Assembly: GCF_001307275.1 (NCBI RefSeq) | Contig: NZ_CP012831.1 | Span: 3,588,501-3,652,500 of the forward strand | From: Pseudomonas fluorescens | GTDB taxonomy: Bacteria; Pseudomonadota; Gammaproteobacteria; Pseudomonadales; Pseudomonadaceae | Direction of reading: 5' to 3' | Length of the DNA stretch: 64,000 nucleotides | Shown: one piece after another, positions 37,472-48,931 of the stretch | Position numbering within the stretch: position 1 is the stretch's first letter | How the letters are laid out: each line of letters opens with the position of its first letter | Notes under the pieces: generated by a model | Told to the model about the DNA's origin: nothing | What the model saw: the letters and a program-made list of their open reading frames with translations, nothing else | Database searches by the model: none | Translations under genes and position numbers: made by a program

Positions 37472-38488
37472 CTAGAACTGGAGGATCAACGTCTTGAGCG
37501 GTGGCTGCCGGTCCAGGGAAGGGAAATCGCTGCCGGGCGTCAGCACGCTCCACTCGCGCACCGGGCGGCCGGCTTTTTCCGCGCAACGCAAGACCTGGTC
37601 GCGCCAGTCGTCCATGGACACTTTTGCCAGGTTGTTGCAGCAGATCAGCACGCCATTGTCGGCGGTGGTGAGCAATGCCGGCTTCAGCAGGCTTTGGTAG
37701 TCGCGCAACAGGTCGACGGTGCCGAACGCGCTTTTGGCCCAGGCCGGTGGATCGAGCAGCACCAGGTCGTACTGGCGTTGTTCCAGGCGCACGTAGCTGG
37801 GCAGTTTTTGCCCACGGCGCTGGCTGATGGGCAGGCCGGCCAGCTGGCGAATCGCCGGGAAGTAATCCGACTGCACGAACGCCATCGGCGGCAAATCGGG
37901 GTTGAGCAGGCCGTTTTCGCGACCCACCGCCAGGTTGCCTTCGGCGAAGTCCAGGTTGCACACCTCCCGCGCGCCACCGGCCGCTGCGCTCAGGCCGACG
38001 CCGCAGGTGTAGGCGAACAGGTTCAACACGCTTTTGCCGCGGCTGTGTGCCTTGACCCAGCCTCGGGCGTTGCGCAGGTCGAGAAACAGCAGTGGATCCT
38101 GCCCGGCATGGCGGCCGCGAACGCGATAATTCAAGCCCCATTCATGCCCGACCAGGTCTTGCAGGGCGGCTTCGTCAGCCTGATAGACCGTGTCCTGGCG
38201 GTCGACGCGCGAATTGCCCCGGGCGCGGTCGTTGTAGACCAACAGGGTTTCCAGGCCCAGCCGTTCGTTGACGATGCCGTGCAGTTGCAGCAGGTCGTCC
38301 CGCTCCAGCGACTGATGGAAGCTCTGCACCAGCAGTTGCGGGCCGTAGCGGTCGAGGGTCAGGCCGGGCGCGCCTTCCTGGCTGCCGTGGAACAGGCGAT
38401 AGCAGTCGGTGCCTTGCTGATGCAGTTGGCCGAGCAGCTCCTGACGCTGGTCGAGGGCGGCGCGCAGCGCCTGATTCAAGGAAGACAT
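37472..38488 (-). CDS. Class I SAM-dependent rRNA methyltransferase (RlmI/RlmK-like)
   Basis: 338 residues. The methyltransferase fold is clear: FLDLRNARGWV, motif I LNLFAYTCGVG, a DF motif for SAM binding, and LLDPPAWAK as the catalytic N/DPPY-type motif. The N-terminal part resembles the PUA/EEHEE regions of RlmI-like 5-methylcytosine methyltransferases, but the exact target base is uncertain. It is upstream of the DUF748 gene on the same strand, with a 108-base gap. Confidence 0.82.
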   Translation of the reverse strand: MSSLNQALRAALDQRQELLGQLHQQGTDCYRLFHGSQEGAPGLTLDRYGPQLLVQSFHQSLERDDLLQLHGIVNERLGLETLLVYNDRARGNSRVDRQDTVYQADEAALQDLVGHEWGLNYRVRGRHAGQDPLLFLDLRNARGWVKAHSRGKSVLNLFAYTCGVGLSAAAGGAREVCNLDFAEGNLAVGRENGLLNPDLPPMAFVQSDYFPAIRQLAGLPISQRRGQKLPSYVRLEQRQYDLVLLDPPAWAKSAFGTVDLLRDYQSLLKPALLTTADNGVLICCNNLAKVSMDDWRDQVLRCAEKAGRPVREWSVLTPGSDFPSLDRQPPLKTLILQF

Positions 38489-38550
38489 GCCGGGCGCGCC
38501 TTAGAGAAATGAGGCGCGGGAGTTTAGCAGTTATGGCTGGCGTGGTCCCT

Positions 38551-38638
38551 GTGGGAGCGAGCTTGCTCGCGATGGTGGTCTTGCATTCAACATCGATGCA
38601 GACTGACAGGGCCCCATCGCGAGCAAGCTCGCTCCCAC
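38551..38638. repeat. REP doublet (REPIN)
   Basis: Forward core 38551-38573 and reverse core 38616-38638, in the gap between acs and the methyltransferase gene. Confidence 0.92.
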
Positions 38639-38646
38639 AGGAAACA

Positions 38647-40584
<1,938 letters not shown>

Positions 40585-40589
40585 GACGG

Positions 40590-40604
40590 TTCCTTATTCT
40601 TGTT
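40590..40604 (-). promoter_or_regulatory. Candidate Hfq/Crc binding motif at the acs RBS
   Basis: On the minus strand AACAAGAATAA (40604-40594) fits AANAANAANAA perfectly and runs into the ribosome binding site AAGGAA, 5 bases before the ATG. Confidence 0.7.
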
Positions 40605-40666
40605 TTTGCGACAAGTCATAAAGATGCGCCGAGTAGCGGGAGGGTTCAAGTCATGCACAAACAACT

Positions 40667-40754
40667 GTGGGAGCGAGCTTGCTCGCGATGGCGGTGTGTC
40701 AGTCAACATGAGTGTCAACTGATCCACCGCCATCGCGAGCAAGCTCGCTCCCAC
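40667..40754. repeat. REP doublet (REPIN)
   Basis: Cores at 40667-40689 and 40732-40754 (inverted). It lies between pgi and acs. Confidence 0.92.
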
Positions 40755-40784
40755 AAAGGTCAGTACTTGGAGTGCGACCTACGA

Positions 40785-42449
40785 TCAGCCGCGGTGACGC
40801 CCGCGGAAGTAGTTGATCAAGCCCTGGGTCGAGGCATCTTCGGCCGGGTTCTCTTCGCTGCCCACCAGGCGGTTGTAGACGCCCTTGCCCAGTTCCTTGC
40901 CCAGTTCCACGCCCCATTGGTCGAAGGCGTTGATGCCCCAGACCACGCTTTGCACGAACACTTTGTGCTCATACAACGCCACCAGTGCGCCGAGACGCCG
41001 TGGGCTGATGCGTTCGACCACCAGGGTGTTGCTCGGACGGTTGCCCGGGATCACCTTGTGGGACGCCAGTTTCTGCACCTCTTCTTCGCTGGCGCCCTTG
41101 TCCCGCAGCTCGGCCTCGGCCTCGGCGCGGGTCTTGCCCAGCATCAGCGCCTGGCTCTGGGACAGGCAGTTGGCGTACAGCCACTGGTGATGGTCGGAAA
41201 CCGGGTTGAAGCTGACGATCGGCACGATGAAGTCGGCCGGGATCAACTGGGTGCCCTGGTGCAGCAACTGGTGGTAGGCGTGCTGGCCGTTGCAGCCGAC
41301 GCCGCCCCAGATCACCGGGCCTGTGTCGGTCGACACCGGGGTACCGTCCTGGCGCACGCTCTTGCCGTTGGATTCCATGTCCAATTGCTGCAAATGCTTG
41401 GTGATGTTACGCAGGTAGTGGTCGTATGGCAGGATCGCATGGCTCTGCGCACCCCAGAAATTGCCGTACCACACGCCCAGCAGCGCCAGCAGCACCGGCA
41501 TGTTCTGCTCGAACGGGGCGCTCTGGAAGTGCTGGTCCATGGAATAGGCGCCGGAGAGCAATTCCTTGAAGTTCGACATGCCGATGGCCAGGGCGATCGG
41601 CAGGCCGATGGCCGACCACAGCGAGTAACGCCCGCCGACCCAGTCCCACATCGGGAAGATGTTCTCTTCACGGATGCCGAAGGCCACGGCGGCGGCGTTG
41701 TTGCTCGACACGGCGATGAAGTGGCGATACAGCTCCGCTTCGGAACCACCCTGGGCCAGGTACCAGGCACGGGCGGCCTGGGCGTTCTTCAGGGTTTCAA
41801 GGGTGTTGAAGGATTTCGACGAGACGATGAACAGCGTGGTCTCGGCGCGCAGCTTCATGGTCAGTTCATGGAACTCGCTGCCGTCGATGTTCGCCAGATA
41901 GTGGCAGCGAACGCCTTTTTGCGCGTAGGACAACAGCGCTTCGGACACCAGTTCCGGGCCGAGGAAAGAACCACCGATGCCGATGTTCACCACGTCGGTG
42001 ATGGGCTTTTCGGTGTAGCCGCGCCACAGGCCGTCGTGAATGCGGCCGACCAGGTCAGTGATCTGGTTCAGCACTTTATGCACGTCTGGCATCACGTTGA
42101 CGCCGTTGACCAGCAACTTGTCGCCCACCGGCCGACGCAGGGCGGTGTGCAGGGCCGGGCGGTTTTCCGAGGCGTTGACGATTTCGCCCTCGAACAGCGA
42201 CTTGATCGCGCCCTTGAGGTCGACTTCGTTGGCCAGGCCCACCAGCAGGTCGCGGGTCTGGGCGTTGATCAGGTTTTTCGAGTAGTCGAGAAACAGGCCG
42301 CAGCTCGACAGGGTGAATTGAGTGAAACGCTGCGGATCGGCATTGAACGCTTCGCGCATGCTGAAATCCTGCATGGCTTTGCGGTGGTCATTCAGCGCTT
42401 GCCAGGCTGGCAGAGCGGTCACGTCATGAGGGGTTCGGTAATACGCCAT
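40785..42449 (-). CDS. pgi: Glucose-6-phosphate isomerase
   Basis: 554 residues. It interconverts glucose-6-P and fructose-6-P. Signature regions are seen: [25 protein letters not shown] (phosphate binding) and the second PGI signature [18 protein letters not shown] with catalytic Glu/His nearby. The start at 42449 ([10 protein letters not shown]) gives the family N-terminus; the additional 24 upstream codons are not credible. It lies between the panCB genes and acs, with REP doublets on both sides. Confidence 0.97.
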   Translation of the reverse strand: MAYYRTPHDVTALPAWQALNDHRKAMQDFSMREAFNADPQRFTQFTLSSCGLFLDYSKNLINAQTRDLLVGLANEVDLKGAIKSLFEGEIVNASENRPALHTALRRPVGDKLLVNGVNVMPDVHKVLNQITDLVGRIHDGLWRGYTEKPITDVVNIGIGGSFLGPELVSEALLSYAQKGVRCHYLANIDGSEFHELTMKLRAETTLFIVSSKSFNTLETLKNAQAARAWYLAQGGSEAELYRHFIAVSSNNAAAVAFGIREENIFPMWDWVGGRYSLWSAIGLPIALAIGMSNFKELLSGAYSMDQHFQSAPFEQNMPVLLALLGVWYGNFWGAQSHAILPYDHYLRNITKHLQQLDMESNGKSVRQDGTPVSTDTGPVIWGGVGCNGQHAYHQLLHQGTQLIPADFIVPIVSFNPVSDHHQWLYANCLSQSQALMLGKTRAEAEAELRDKGASEEEVQKLASHKVIPGNRPSNTLVVERISPRRLGALVALYEHKVFVQSVVWGINAFDQWGVELGKELGKGVYNRLVGSEENPAEDASTQGLINYFRGRHRG

Positions 42450-42672
42450 CGCTGCGGGTTTCCTTTTTACTTGAACGACCTTTTGTACACTAAAAATTCC
42501 GGCGCGGCTCGAGGTGGGCATCCGGACACTGCATCGACATGATCGCCAGACGCAGGGCGACTACAGTAAACCTCGCGTTGCAATCTGTCTTGACTTTGTC
42601 TGACCGGTTCCCGGTACTTTTTTATACAACGGGATGGGAAGGGTCCGACAGACGGAACGCAGATGACTCTCT

Positions 42673-42760
42673 GTGGGAGCGAGCTTGCTCGCGATGGCGT
42701 CAGGTCAGCCGACATCGATGTCGACTGATGCATCGCTATCGCGAGCAAGCTCGCTCCCAC
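42673..42760. repeat. REP doublet (REPIN)
   Basis: Cores 42673-42695 and 42738-42760 (inverted), between panC and pgi, in the place where P. aeruginosa carries panD. The remaining upstream region of pgi (42450-42672) shows no other gene. Confidence 0.92.
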
Positions 42761-42776
42761 AGGTTTTTGTGATGTT

Positions 42777-43637
42777 TCAGGCGGGGGTGTCGAGGTCCAG
42801 ATGCAGGTTGTCGATCAGGCGCGTGGTGCCGAGGAAGGCGGCCACCAGAATCACCAGGTCGCGGTCCTCGCTCAACGCCGGGCGCAGGGTCTTGGCGTGA
42901 CGGATTTCCAGGTAATCGGGACGCAGGCCGGCAGCTTCCAGTTGCTTGAGCTGTTCGCCGATCAACGCCGGGAAATCCCGCTGGCCCTGTTTGATTGACT
43001 CGGCGATCTGGCTCAGGACGCGATAGACCACGGGCGCGACGGCACGTTGATCCGGGCTGAGGAAGCCATTACGCGACGACAGCGCCAGGCCATCCTCGGC
43101 GCGGACGGTGGGCTCGCCGATGATCTGGATCGGCATGTTCAAGTCATGGACCAGGGCGCGGATCACCGCCAGTTGCTGGAAATCTTTCTGGCCAAACACC
43201 GCCAGGTCAGGCTGGACCATGTTGAACAGCTTGCTGACCACCGTCGCCACACCCTCGAAATGCCCTGGACGGCTGGCGCCGCACAAGCCTTCGGACAATT
43301 GCGGGACGCTGACGCGGGTCTGTCCGGCCATGCCGTCGGGGTACATTTCTTCGACGCTGGGGGCGAACAGCAGATGGCAGCCGGCCTGGAGCAGTTTTTC
43401 CTGGTCGGCTGCCAGGGTGCGGGGGTATTTGTCCAGGTCTTCGCCGGCGCCGAATTGCAGCGGATTGACGAAAATGCTCGCCACCACGAAGTCGGCCCGT
43501 TGTGCGGCCTTGGTGACCAGCGCCACATGACCGCTGTGCAGGTTGCCCATGGTCGGCACGAAGGCGATGCGTTTGCCTTCGCCGCGGGCACGGGCCACGG
43601 CGGCGCGCAGTTCGCGTACGGTTTTGACGGTGTTCAT
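42777..43637 (-). CDS. panC: Pantothenate synthetase
   Basis: 286 residues. It joins pantoate and beta-alanine using ATP. Nucleotidyltransferase motifs: [12 protein letters not shown] with the HXGH-type signature and the KMSKS-like SSRNGFLS. The start ATG overlaps the panB stop (ATGA), so panB-panC are coupled. Expected cytoplasmic dimer. Confidence 0.97.
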   Translation of the reverse strand: MNTVKTVRELRAAVARARGEGKRIAFVPTMGNLHSGHVALVTKAAQRADFVVASIFVNPLQFGAGEDLDKYPRTLAADQEKLLQAGCHLLFAPSVEEMYPDGMAGQTRVSVPQLSEGLCGASRPGHFEGVATVVSKLFNMVQPDLAVFGQKDFQQLAVIRALVHDLNMPIQIIGEPTVRAEDGLALSSRNGFLSPDQRAVAPVVYRVLSQIAESIKQGQRDFPALIGEQLKQLEAAGLRPDYLEIRHAKTLRPALSEDRDLVILVAAFLGTTRLIDNLHLDLDTPA

Positions 43638-44434
43638 GCAGAAAATCCGTGTTCGGCACCCGGGAACGTCGCGGCCTTGACTTCAGCGACGTAGGTGCTC
43701 AAGGCGCCCTGGATGGAGGTTTGCCCGGCCATGAAGTTCTTCACGAACTTGGGCACGCGACCGGTAATTGACAGCCCGAGCATGTCGTGGAGCACCAGCA
43801 CCTGGCCATCGGTGGCGTTGCCGGCGCCGATCCCGATCACCGGGATCTTCACCGCCTGGGTGATTTCTTCCGCCAGCTCGCTGGGTACGCATTCGAGCAG
43901 CAGCATCGCCGCGCCCGCCTGCTCCAGCGCAATCGCATCGGCACGCATCTGCCGTGCCTGGTTCTCATTGCGGCCCTGGACCTTGTAGCCGCCGAGAATA
44001 TTCACCGCTTGAGGGGTCAGGCCCAGGTGCGCGCACACTGGAATGCCCCGTTCGGCCAGCAGCCGAATCGAATCGGCCAGCCACAACGCGCCTTCGACCT
44101 TGATCATGTGGGCACCGGCCTGCATCAGCATGGCGCTGTTGGTCATGGTTTGTTCGAGGGTGGCGTAGGCCATGAACGGCAGGTCGGCGAGGATCAGCGC
44201 ATCGGTGTTACCGCGTTTGACGGCGGCCACATGGTAGGCCATCTCGGCGGTGGTCACCGGCAGCGTGCTGTCGTGACCTTGCAGCACCATGCCGAGGGAA
44301 TCGCCCACCAGCAGCACTTCGACACCGGCCTCATTGCAGGCATGGGCGAAGGTTGCGTCATAGCAGGTCAGCATGGTGATTTTTTCACCTTTTTGCTTGA
44401 GACCTTGCAGCGTGGTCAGGGTAATAGCTGGCAT
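43634..44434 (-). CDS. panB: 3-methyl-2-oxobutanoate hydroxymethyltransferase
   Basis: 266 residues; makes ketopantoate from 2-oxoisovalerate and methylene-THF. The TIM-barrel motifs [36 protein letters not shown], and the [10 protein letters not shown] region are clear. Start ATG 44434 ([10 protein letters not shown]) is the family start; the longer frame adds 16 unlikely residues. It is followed by panC and preceded, after a REP doublet, by folK. Confidence 0.97.
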   Translation of the reverse strand: MPAITLTTLQGLKQKGEKITMLTCYDATFAHACNEAGVEVLLVGDSLGMVLQGHDSTLPVTTAEMAYHVAAVKRGNTDALILADLPFMAYATLEQTMTNSAMLMQAGAHMIKVEGALWLADSIRLLAERGIPVCAHLGLTPQAVNILGGYKVQGRNENQARQMRADAIALEQAGAAMLLLECVPSELAEEITQAVKIPVIGIGAGNATDGQVLVLHDMLGLSITGRVPKFVKNFMAGQTSIQGALSTYVAEVKAATFPGAEHGFSA

Positions 44435-44696
44435 GAAAAAGTCCTCATTAGGCGCTCGTGAATGACTGCGAGTAACGCGCATGATTCGTTATCTATACAG
44501 GCGCACCTTCTATGCGTGGTGCTTGTAAGGCCTGGATTGCGCCCTTTAGTGCCGCGTTGGCGGCAGCGGGACGCCTATAGTCGTGAGGAGCAATCGGGAA
44601 GTCAATTGGATGTGTTACCGGCGGGTGTTACCGGGGTTACTGATGCGTTTCAGCGTAGAGGCGTGTTTCGGATCTGACTGCCGGGTCCCGAAACCT

Positions 44697-44783
44697 GTGG
44701 GAGCGAGCTTGCTCGCGATGGCGGTGTGTCAGTCACCCCGGATGCTGGATGTGCCGACGCTATCGCGAGCAAGCTCGCTCCAC
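44697..44783. repeat. REP doublet, one arm shortened
   Basis: Forward core 44697-44719, reverse core 44762-44783 lacking one C (CTCCAC for CTCCCAC). It fills much of the 365-base folK-panB gap. The rest of this gap (44435-44696) shows no gene or clear promoter. Confidence 0.88.
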
Positions 44784-44799
44784 AGGGGGATGGTCTTCG

Positions 44800-45285
44800 T
44801 CAGTGGGCGGGCAAGCGTTCCAGGCCGGCAAACGGGCACGCGGCAAGCAGGTCCTTGAGCAAGCGCCCATCGGCCAGGCGCAGGTCGGCGGGGGCCAGTT
44901 CGGCCAGTGGGTACAGGACAAAGGCCCGGGCCTGCATGTGGTAGTGGGGGACCTTGAGGCGGGGCTCGTCGATCAGGCGCTCGCCGAACAGCAGGATGTC
45001 CAGGTCCAGGGTGCGCGGCCCCCAGCGTTCGAGGCGTTCGCGACCTTGTCCGGTTTCGATGGCTTGCAGCGCATCGAGCAGGTCCAGCGGTGCCAGGTGG
45101 CTGTCCAGCGCCGCCACCGCATTGGTGTAGCGCGGCTGGCCGGGTAGCAGGGAATCGCTTTGATAAAACGCCGAGACACCCACCAGTTGGGTATCGGGCA
45201 ATTGCGCCAGCGCCTGGACGGCACTGCGCAATTGTTCGGCGGGTTCGGCCAGGTTGCTGCCCATGCCGATGTAGATACGTTCCAT
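44800..45285 (-). CDS. folK: 2-amino-4-hydroxy-6-hydroxymethyldihydropteridine pyrophosphokinase
   Basis: 161-residue HPPK of folate synthesis. The family signatures are visible: IGMGSNLAEP at the N-terminus, RWGPRTLDLDILLFG with the metal-binding aspartates, and LKVPHYHMQARAFVLYPL. It lies 3 bases after pcnB on the same strand, the order pcnB-folK being common in gammaproteobacteria. Confidence 0.96.
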   Translation of the reverse strand: MERIYIGMGSNLAEPAEQLRSAVQALAQLPDTQLVGVSAFYQSDSLLPGQPRYTNAVAALDSHLAPLDLLDALQAIETGQGRERLERWGPRTLDLDILLFGERLIDEPRLKVPHYHMQARAFVLYPLAELAPADLRLADGRLLKDLLAACPFAGLERLPAH

Positions 45286-45288
45286 CGA

Positions 45289-46686
45289 TTACTCGCCCGA
45301 TGCGCTCGGTACACCGGCACGCTTGCGCTTGGCACCGCTGCTGCGGCGACGCTTGCGTGGGCCGCTGGCGCCGTCATCCTTGCCGCTGAGCTCACGAATC
45401 ATATCGCGGCGCTCGCTGTCGTTGGCGTCCTGGTAATCGGTCCACCATTCGCCCAGGCCATCGGTCTGCTCGCCCGCGCTTTCACGCAGCAGCAGGAAGT
45501 CGTAGCCGGCGCGGAAACGCGGGTTGTCCAGCAGCAGGTCGGCACGTTTGCCGCTGCGCCGTGGCAGGCGCTCCTGCATGTCCCAGATCTCGCGGATCGG
45601 CATCGTGAAACGTTTTGGAATGGCGATGCGCTGGCACTGTTCGGCGATCAGCTCGTGGGCGGCTTCCTGCATCGCCGGGATCGGCGGCATGCCACGGTCT
45701 TGCAGGCGCAGCACCCGGGCCGGCAGGGCAGGCCAGAGCAAGGCGGCGAACAGGAACGCCGGGGTCACCGGCTTGTTCTGCTTGATGCGCAGGTCGGTGT
45801 TGATCAGTGCTTCGCTGATCAAGGTGTGGGTATAGGTCGGGTTGTGCTCCAGGGCCTCGGCGCTGGCGGGGAACAGCGGATCGAACAGCTGCAGGTCCAC
45901 CAGCATCTCGAAGGTGTCTGCCGCGTTGCCTGACAGGAACAGTTTGAGCACTTCCTCGAACAGGCGCGCCGAGGGGATCTCCCGCAGCATGGGCGCCAGT
46001 TCGCGAATCGGCATGGCGCTGTGTTTTTCGATGCCGAAATCCAGCTTGGCGGCGAAACGCACGGCACGCAGCATCCGCACCGGGTCTTCCTGGTAGCGCT
46101 GCTTCGGATCGCCGATCAGGCGGATCAGACGATTGCGAATGTCGTGTACGCCGTTGGCGTAATCGAGGATGCGTTCGCTGACCGGATCGTAATACAGGGC
46201 GTTGATGGTGAAGTCGCGGCGTTGCGCGTCTTCTTCCAACGTGCCGTAGACGTTATCGCGCAGGATACGTCCGCTCTCGTTGCGGGAAGACTGGTTGCTG
46301 TCTTCCTCTTCATCGTTTTGCGGATGATTGGCGCGGAAGGTTGCCACTTCGATGATCTCGCGGCCGAAGTGGATATGGACCAGCTTGAAGCGCCGGCCAA
46401 TGATCCGCGCATTGCGAAACTCGGCCCGTATCTGTTCCGGCGTGGCGCTGGTGGCGACGTCGAAATCCTTGGGGGTGATGTTGAGCAGCATGTCGCGCAC
46501 GCAGCCACCGACCAGGTAGGCCTGGTAGCCGGCGTTCTGCAAACGTTCGACGATGTTCACCGCATAACGGCTGAACTGGGCCTTTTGCAGCGAATGCTGG
46601 CCGCTGTTGAGCACTTCAGGCGTGCTGCGAATGTGTTGCGTACGACGCAAGGGAGAACGGAATGACTGGAACAGCTTCTTCAGCAT
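45289..46686 (-). CDS. pcnB: Poly(A) polymerase I
   Basis: 465 residues. Nucleotidyltransferase core with YLVGGCVRDMLLNITPKD (catalytic DFD just after) and the RRDFTINALYYDP signature; a helical neck and body follow, and the C-terminal tail is very basic (PRKRRRSSGAKRKRAG), as in the poly(A) polymerase branch rather than CCA-adding enzymes. It adds 3' poly(A) to RNAs and aids decay. The start at 46686 (MLKKLFQSF) is favoured; a longer frame begins at 46758. Located downstream of crcZ. Confidence 0.95.
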   Translation of the reverse strand: MLKKLFQSFRSPLRRTQHIRSTPEVLNSGQHSLQKAQFSRYAVNIVERLQNAGYQAYLVGGCVRDMLLNITPKDFDVATSATPEQIRAEFRNARIIGRRFKLVHIHFGREIIEVATFRANHPQNDEEEDSNQSSRNESGRILRDNVYGTLEEDAQRRDFTINALYYDPVSERILDYANGVHDIRNRLIRLIGDPKQRYQEDPVRMLRAVRFAAKLDFGIEKHSAMPIRELAPMLREIPSARLFEEVLKLFLSGNAADTFEMLVDLQLFDPLFPASAEALEHNPTYTHTLISEALINTDLRIKQNKPVTPAFLFAALLWPALPARVLRLQDRGMPPIPAMQEAAHELIAEQCQRIAIPKRFTMPIREIWDMQERLPRRSGKRADLLLDNPRFRAGYDFLLLRESAGEQTDGLGEWWTDYQDANDSERRDMIRELSGKDDGASGPRKRRRSSGAKRKRAGVPSASGE

Positions 46687-46847
46687 GGGATGCACTGTTT
46701 GAAGGAATATTCGGCCAAAAACGAAGAATGACCGCATGATGGGCGGGGATTCTAGCATTTAGTCGAGGGATGGTGTAGGACGCAGCAGTTTTGAGCTGCA
46801 AGCTGCAAGCGACAAGCTTTGTAGGCTTCAAGGAAGGGAAATGACAG

Positions 46848-47218
46848 AAACCACAAGGGGAGCCGAAGCTCCCCCAGAATTAGTTGCGTGCTCTGTTTTT
46901 ATTATTGGTTTCGGGCTTCTTGTTTTTGTTGAGTGCCCGCGCCACGAGGTTTTCCCTTCGTGACCCTCCCAATCGGGAGCCAAGAGCAAACGGATTGCTT
47001 TGGTCGCTGTGTTGCAGTGATCAATCGATCCAACCAGTTCAGGCACCTGTCTTGAGACAGTTTTTATTGTTCTCGGCCTGGTTGTGGGGCAAGCCCCAAA
47101 TACAACGCCTCTCCAAAAGAATCAGTTAGCTGCGCCTCTCGCCGTCTTGTTTTTATTGTGCGTGAGTCGATTCGTCTTATTTTTATTGTCTTTTGCATTG
47201 CTTGTTATTGTTCTTGTA
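46848..47218 (-). ncRNA. crcZ: CrcZ small RNA, antagonist of Hfq/Crc repression
   Basis: About 371 bases on the minus strand between cbrB and pcnB, the conserved place of CrcZ. The RNA contains six A-rich CA motifs, the reverse complements of T-rich stretches at 46895-46908, 46917-46931, 47061-47072, 47146-47160, 47177-47190 and 47201-47216 (for example AACAATAACAAG). A rho-independent terminator ends it at about 46850 and a sigma-54 promoter starts it. In Pseudomonas CrcZ sequesters Hfq and so lifts catabolite repression. The length agrees with the roughly 370 bases known from P. putida. Confidence 0.93.
46850..46874 (-). terminator. crcZ terminator
   Basis: On the minus strand, GGGGAGC, loop TTCG, GCTCCCC (46874-46857), followed by TTGTGGTTTCT. 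Confidence 0.8.
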
Positions 47219-47228
47219 CCAAAGCTAT

Positions 47229-47244
47229 AGCAGGGTGCGTGCCA
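47229..47244 (-). promoter_or_regulatory. Sigma-54 promoter of crcZ
   Basis: Minus strand TGGCACGCACCCTGCT: full TGGCACG at -24 and TGC at -12 with correct spacing. The start is predicted at about 47218. Confidence 0.9.
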
Positions 47245-47303
47245 ACTTTTGCGAACCCCAGATAAACCGGGGGTTCTATGGTTATAGCCATTTTTCCGAG
47301 GCG

Positions 47304-47342
47304 AAAAAAAGCCGGGGTTTCGTTACCGTAAACCCCGGCTTC
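47304..47342 (-). terminator. cbrB terminator
   Basis: Strong hairpin AGCCGGGGTTT...AAACCCCGGCT with a T run on the minus strand (plus-strand A run 47304-47310). It separates cbrB from crcZ. Confidence 0.85.
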
Positions 47343-47369
47343 TGTTACGTGAAAAGGACTGAGGTAACA
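47343..47369 (-). promoter_or_regulatory. Probable CbrB binding palindrome upstream of crcZ
   Basis: TGTTAC (47343-47348) and GTAACA (47364-47369) form an inverted pair with 15 bases between, about 125-150 bases upstream of the crcZ start. Such TGTTAC/GTAACA palindromes are reported as CbrB activator sites. It overlaps the 3' flank of cbrB. Confidence 0.7.
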
Positions 47370-47386
47370 GTTTTTTCACATTCCCT

Positions 47387-47471
47387 GTGGGAGCGAGCTT
47401 GCTCGCGATGGGGGATCAGCTTGCCTATGGCGCGACTGACACACCGCTATCGCGAGCAAGCTCGCTCCCAC
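47387..47471. repeat. REP doublet (REPIN)
   Basis: Cores 47387-47409 and 47449-47471 (inverted) directly after the cbrB stop. They lie in the 3' untranslated region, before the terminator. Confidence 0.92.
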
Positions 47472-47475
47472 ACAG

Positions 47476-48909
47476 TCAGCTTTCGCTGGTCGCCCCGGTC
47501 TTGCGCCGTGGAATGCCCAGGCGCTGGCGCCGTTCCCACAGGCACTTGCGGCTGACGCCCAGCTTGCGTGCCAGTTCGGTCTCGGTCATGTGGTCCTGGT
47601 GCTCGAGGACGAAATGCTGGAAGTAGTCCTCCAGGGACAGGTCTTCGGTGGGTTCGTGGCTGGTGTTGTTGGCAGCGCCGCCCTGTTGCGGGGCCAGGCC
47701 GATGAATTCTTCGTCGTCCAGGTCACTCAGTTCGATGTCGATGCCCAACAGGTCGGCAGAGATTTCCGGGCTCTCGCACAGGATCACCGCCCGCTCGACC
47801 GCGTTTTCCAGCTCCCGAACGTTACCCGGCCAGGCGTAATGACGAATGGCCTGTTCGGCGTCCGGGGCGAACTTGAGGTCGGTGCGGTTGACCCGCGCGC
47901 TCTGGCGGGCCAAAAACGCCTGGGCGATTTCATTGACGTCCGCGCCGCGCTCGCGCAGGGCAGGGAGCTTCAAGGCGATCACGTGCAAGCGGTAATACAA
48001 GTCTTCGCGAAACTGGCCGATTTTCGCCAGGCTCTTGAGATCACGGTGGGTGGCCGCGATCAGGCGGACATCGACCTTCTGCGACTGCACCGAGCCGACC
48101 CGGCGGATCTCGCCTTCCTGAAGTACCCGCAGCAAGCGCGCCTGGGCCTCCAGTGGCAGCTCGCCGATTTCATCGAGGAACAACGTGCCGCCGTCCGCCG
48201 CTTCCACCAGCCCGGCGCGCCCGGCGCTGGCGCCGGTGAACGCACCTTTCTCGTGACCGAACAGTTCGGACTCGATCAGGCTCTCCGGAATTGCCGCGCA
48301 GTTCACCGAAATCATCGGTGCCTTGGCTCGGCGCGACAGGTTGTGCAGGGCGCGGGCCACCAATTCCTTGCCGGTGCCGGACTCGCCCTGGACCAGGACA
48401 TTGGAGTCGGTCGGCGCCACTTTGCGGATCTTGCTGTAAAGGTCCTGCATGGGCGGGCAGGAACCGATGATGCCGATCTCGCCATTGCTGTTGCTGGCCC
48501 CGACTTTCGCGGAGGCGCTGGCCTTGCCGACGGGTTCCACCGGGTTGCTGGTCGCCGCCTGTCGGTCACGCAGGATGCGGGCCACGGCCTGGAGCATCTC
48601 GTCGTGGTCGAACGGTTTGGCGATGTAGTCCACGGCGCCCATTTTCATGGAGTCGACCGCCGAGCGCAGGCTGGCGTAGCTGGTCATGATCAGCACCGGC
48701 GTGCCCTGGCCGAGCTTGATCAGCTCGGTACCCGGGGCGCCAGGCAGGCGCAGGTCGCTGACAATCAGGTCGAACGTGGGGATGCTGAAACGTTCTTGTG
48801 CTTCCTGCACTGAACCGGCTTCGCTGACCTGGTACTGGTTGCGTTCCAGCAGGCGGCGCAAGGCGGAGCGGATAATTGTTTCGTCTTCGACGATCAAAAT
48901 GTGCGGCAT
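47476..48909 (-). CDS. cbrB: Sigma-54-dependent response regulator CbrB
   Basis: 477 residues. Receiver domain with Asp52 (VSDLRLPG), AAA+ domain with GESGTGKE Walker A and an intact GAFTGA loop, and a C-terminal Fis-type helix-turn-helix ([19 protein letters not shown]). It activates crcZ and amino-acid use genes when CbrA signals poor carbon status. It begins 22 bases after cbrA. The palindrome at 47343 is its likely autogenous-neighbour target. Confidence 0.96.
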   Translation of the reverse strand: MPHILIVEDETIIRSALRRLLERNQYQVSEAGSVQEAQERFSIPTFDLIVSDLRLPGAPGTELIKLGQGTPVLIMTSYASLRSAVDSMKMGAVDYIAKPFDHDEMLQAVARILRDRQAATSNPVEPVGKASASAKVGASNSNGEIGIIGSCPPMQDLYSKIRKVAPTDSNVLVQGESGTGKELVARALHNLSRRAKAPMISVNCAAIPESLIESELFGHEKGAFTGASAGRAGLVEAADGGTLFLDEIGELPLEAQARLLRVLQEGEIRRVGSVQSQKVDVRLIAATHRDLKSLAKIGQFREDLYYRLHVIALKLPALRERGADVNEIAQAFLARQSARVNRTDLKFAPDAEQAIRHYAWPGNVRELENAVERAVILCESPEISADLLGIDIELSDLDDEEFIGLAPQQGGAANNTSHEPTEDLSLEDYFQHFVLEHQDHMTETELARKLGVSRKCLWERRQRLGIPRRKTGATSES

Positions 48910-48931
48910 TGATTCGATTCTCTCGACGGTC

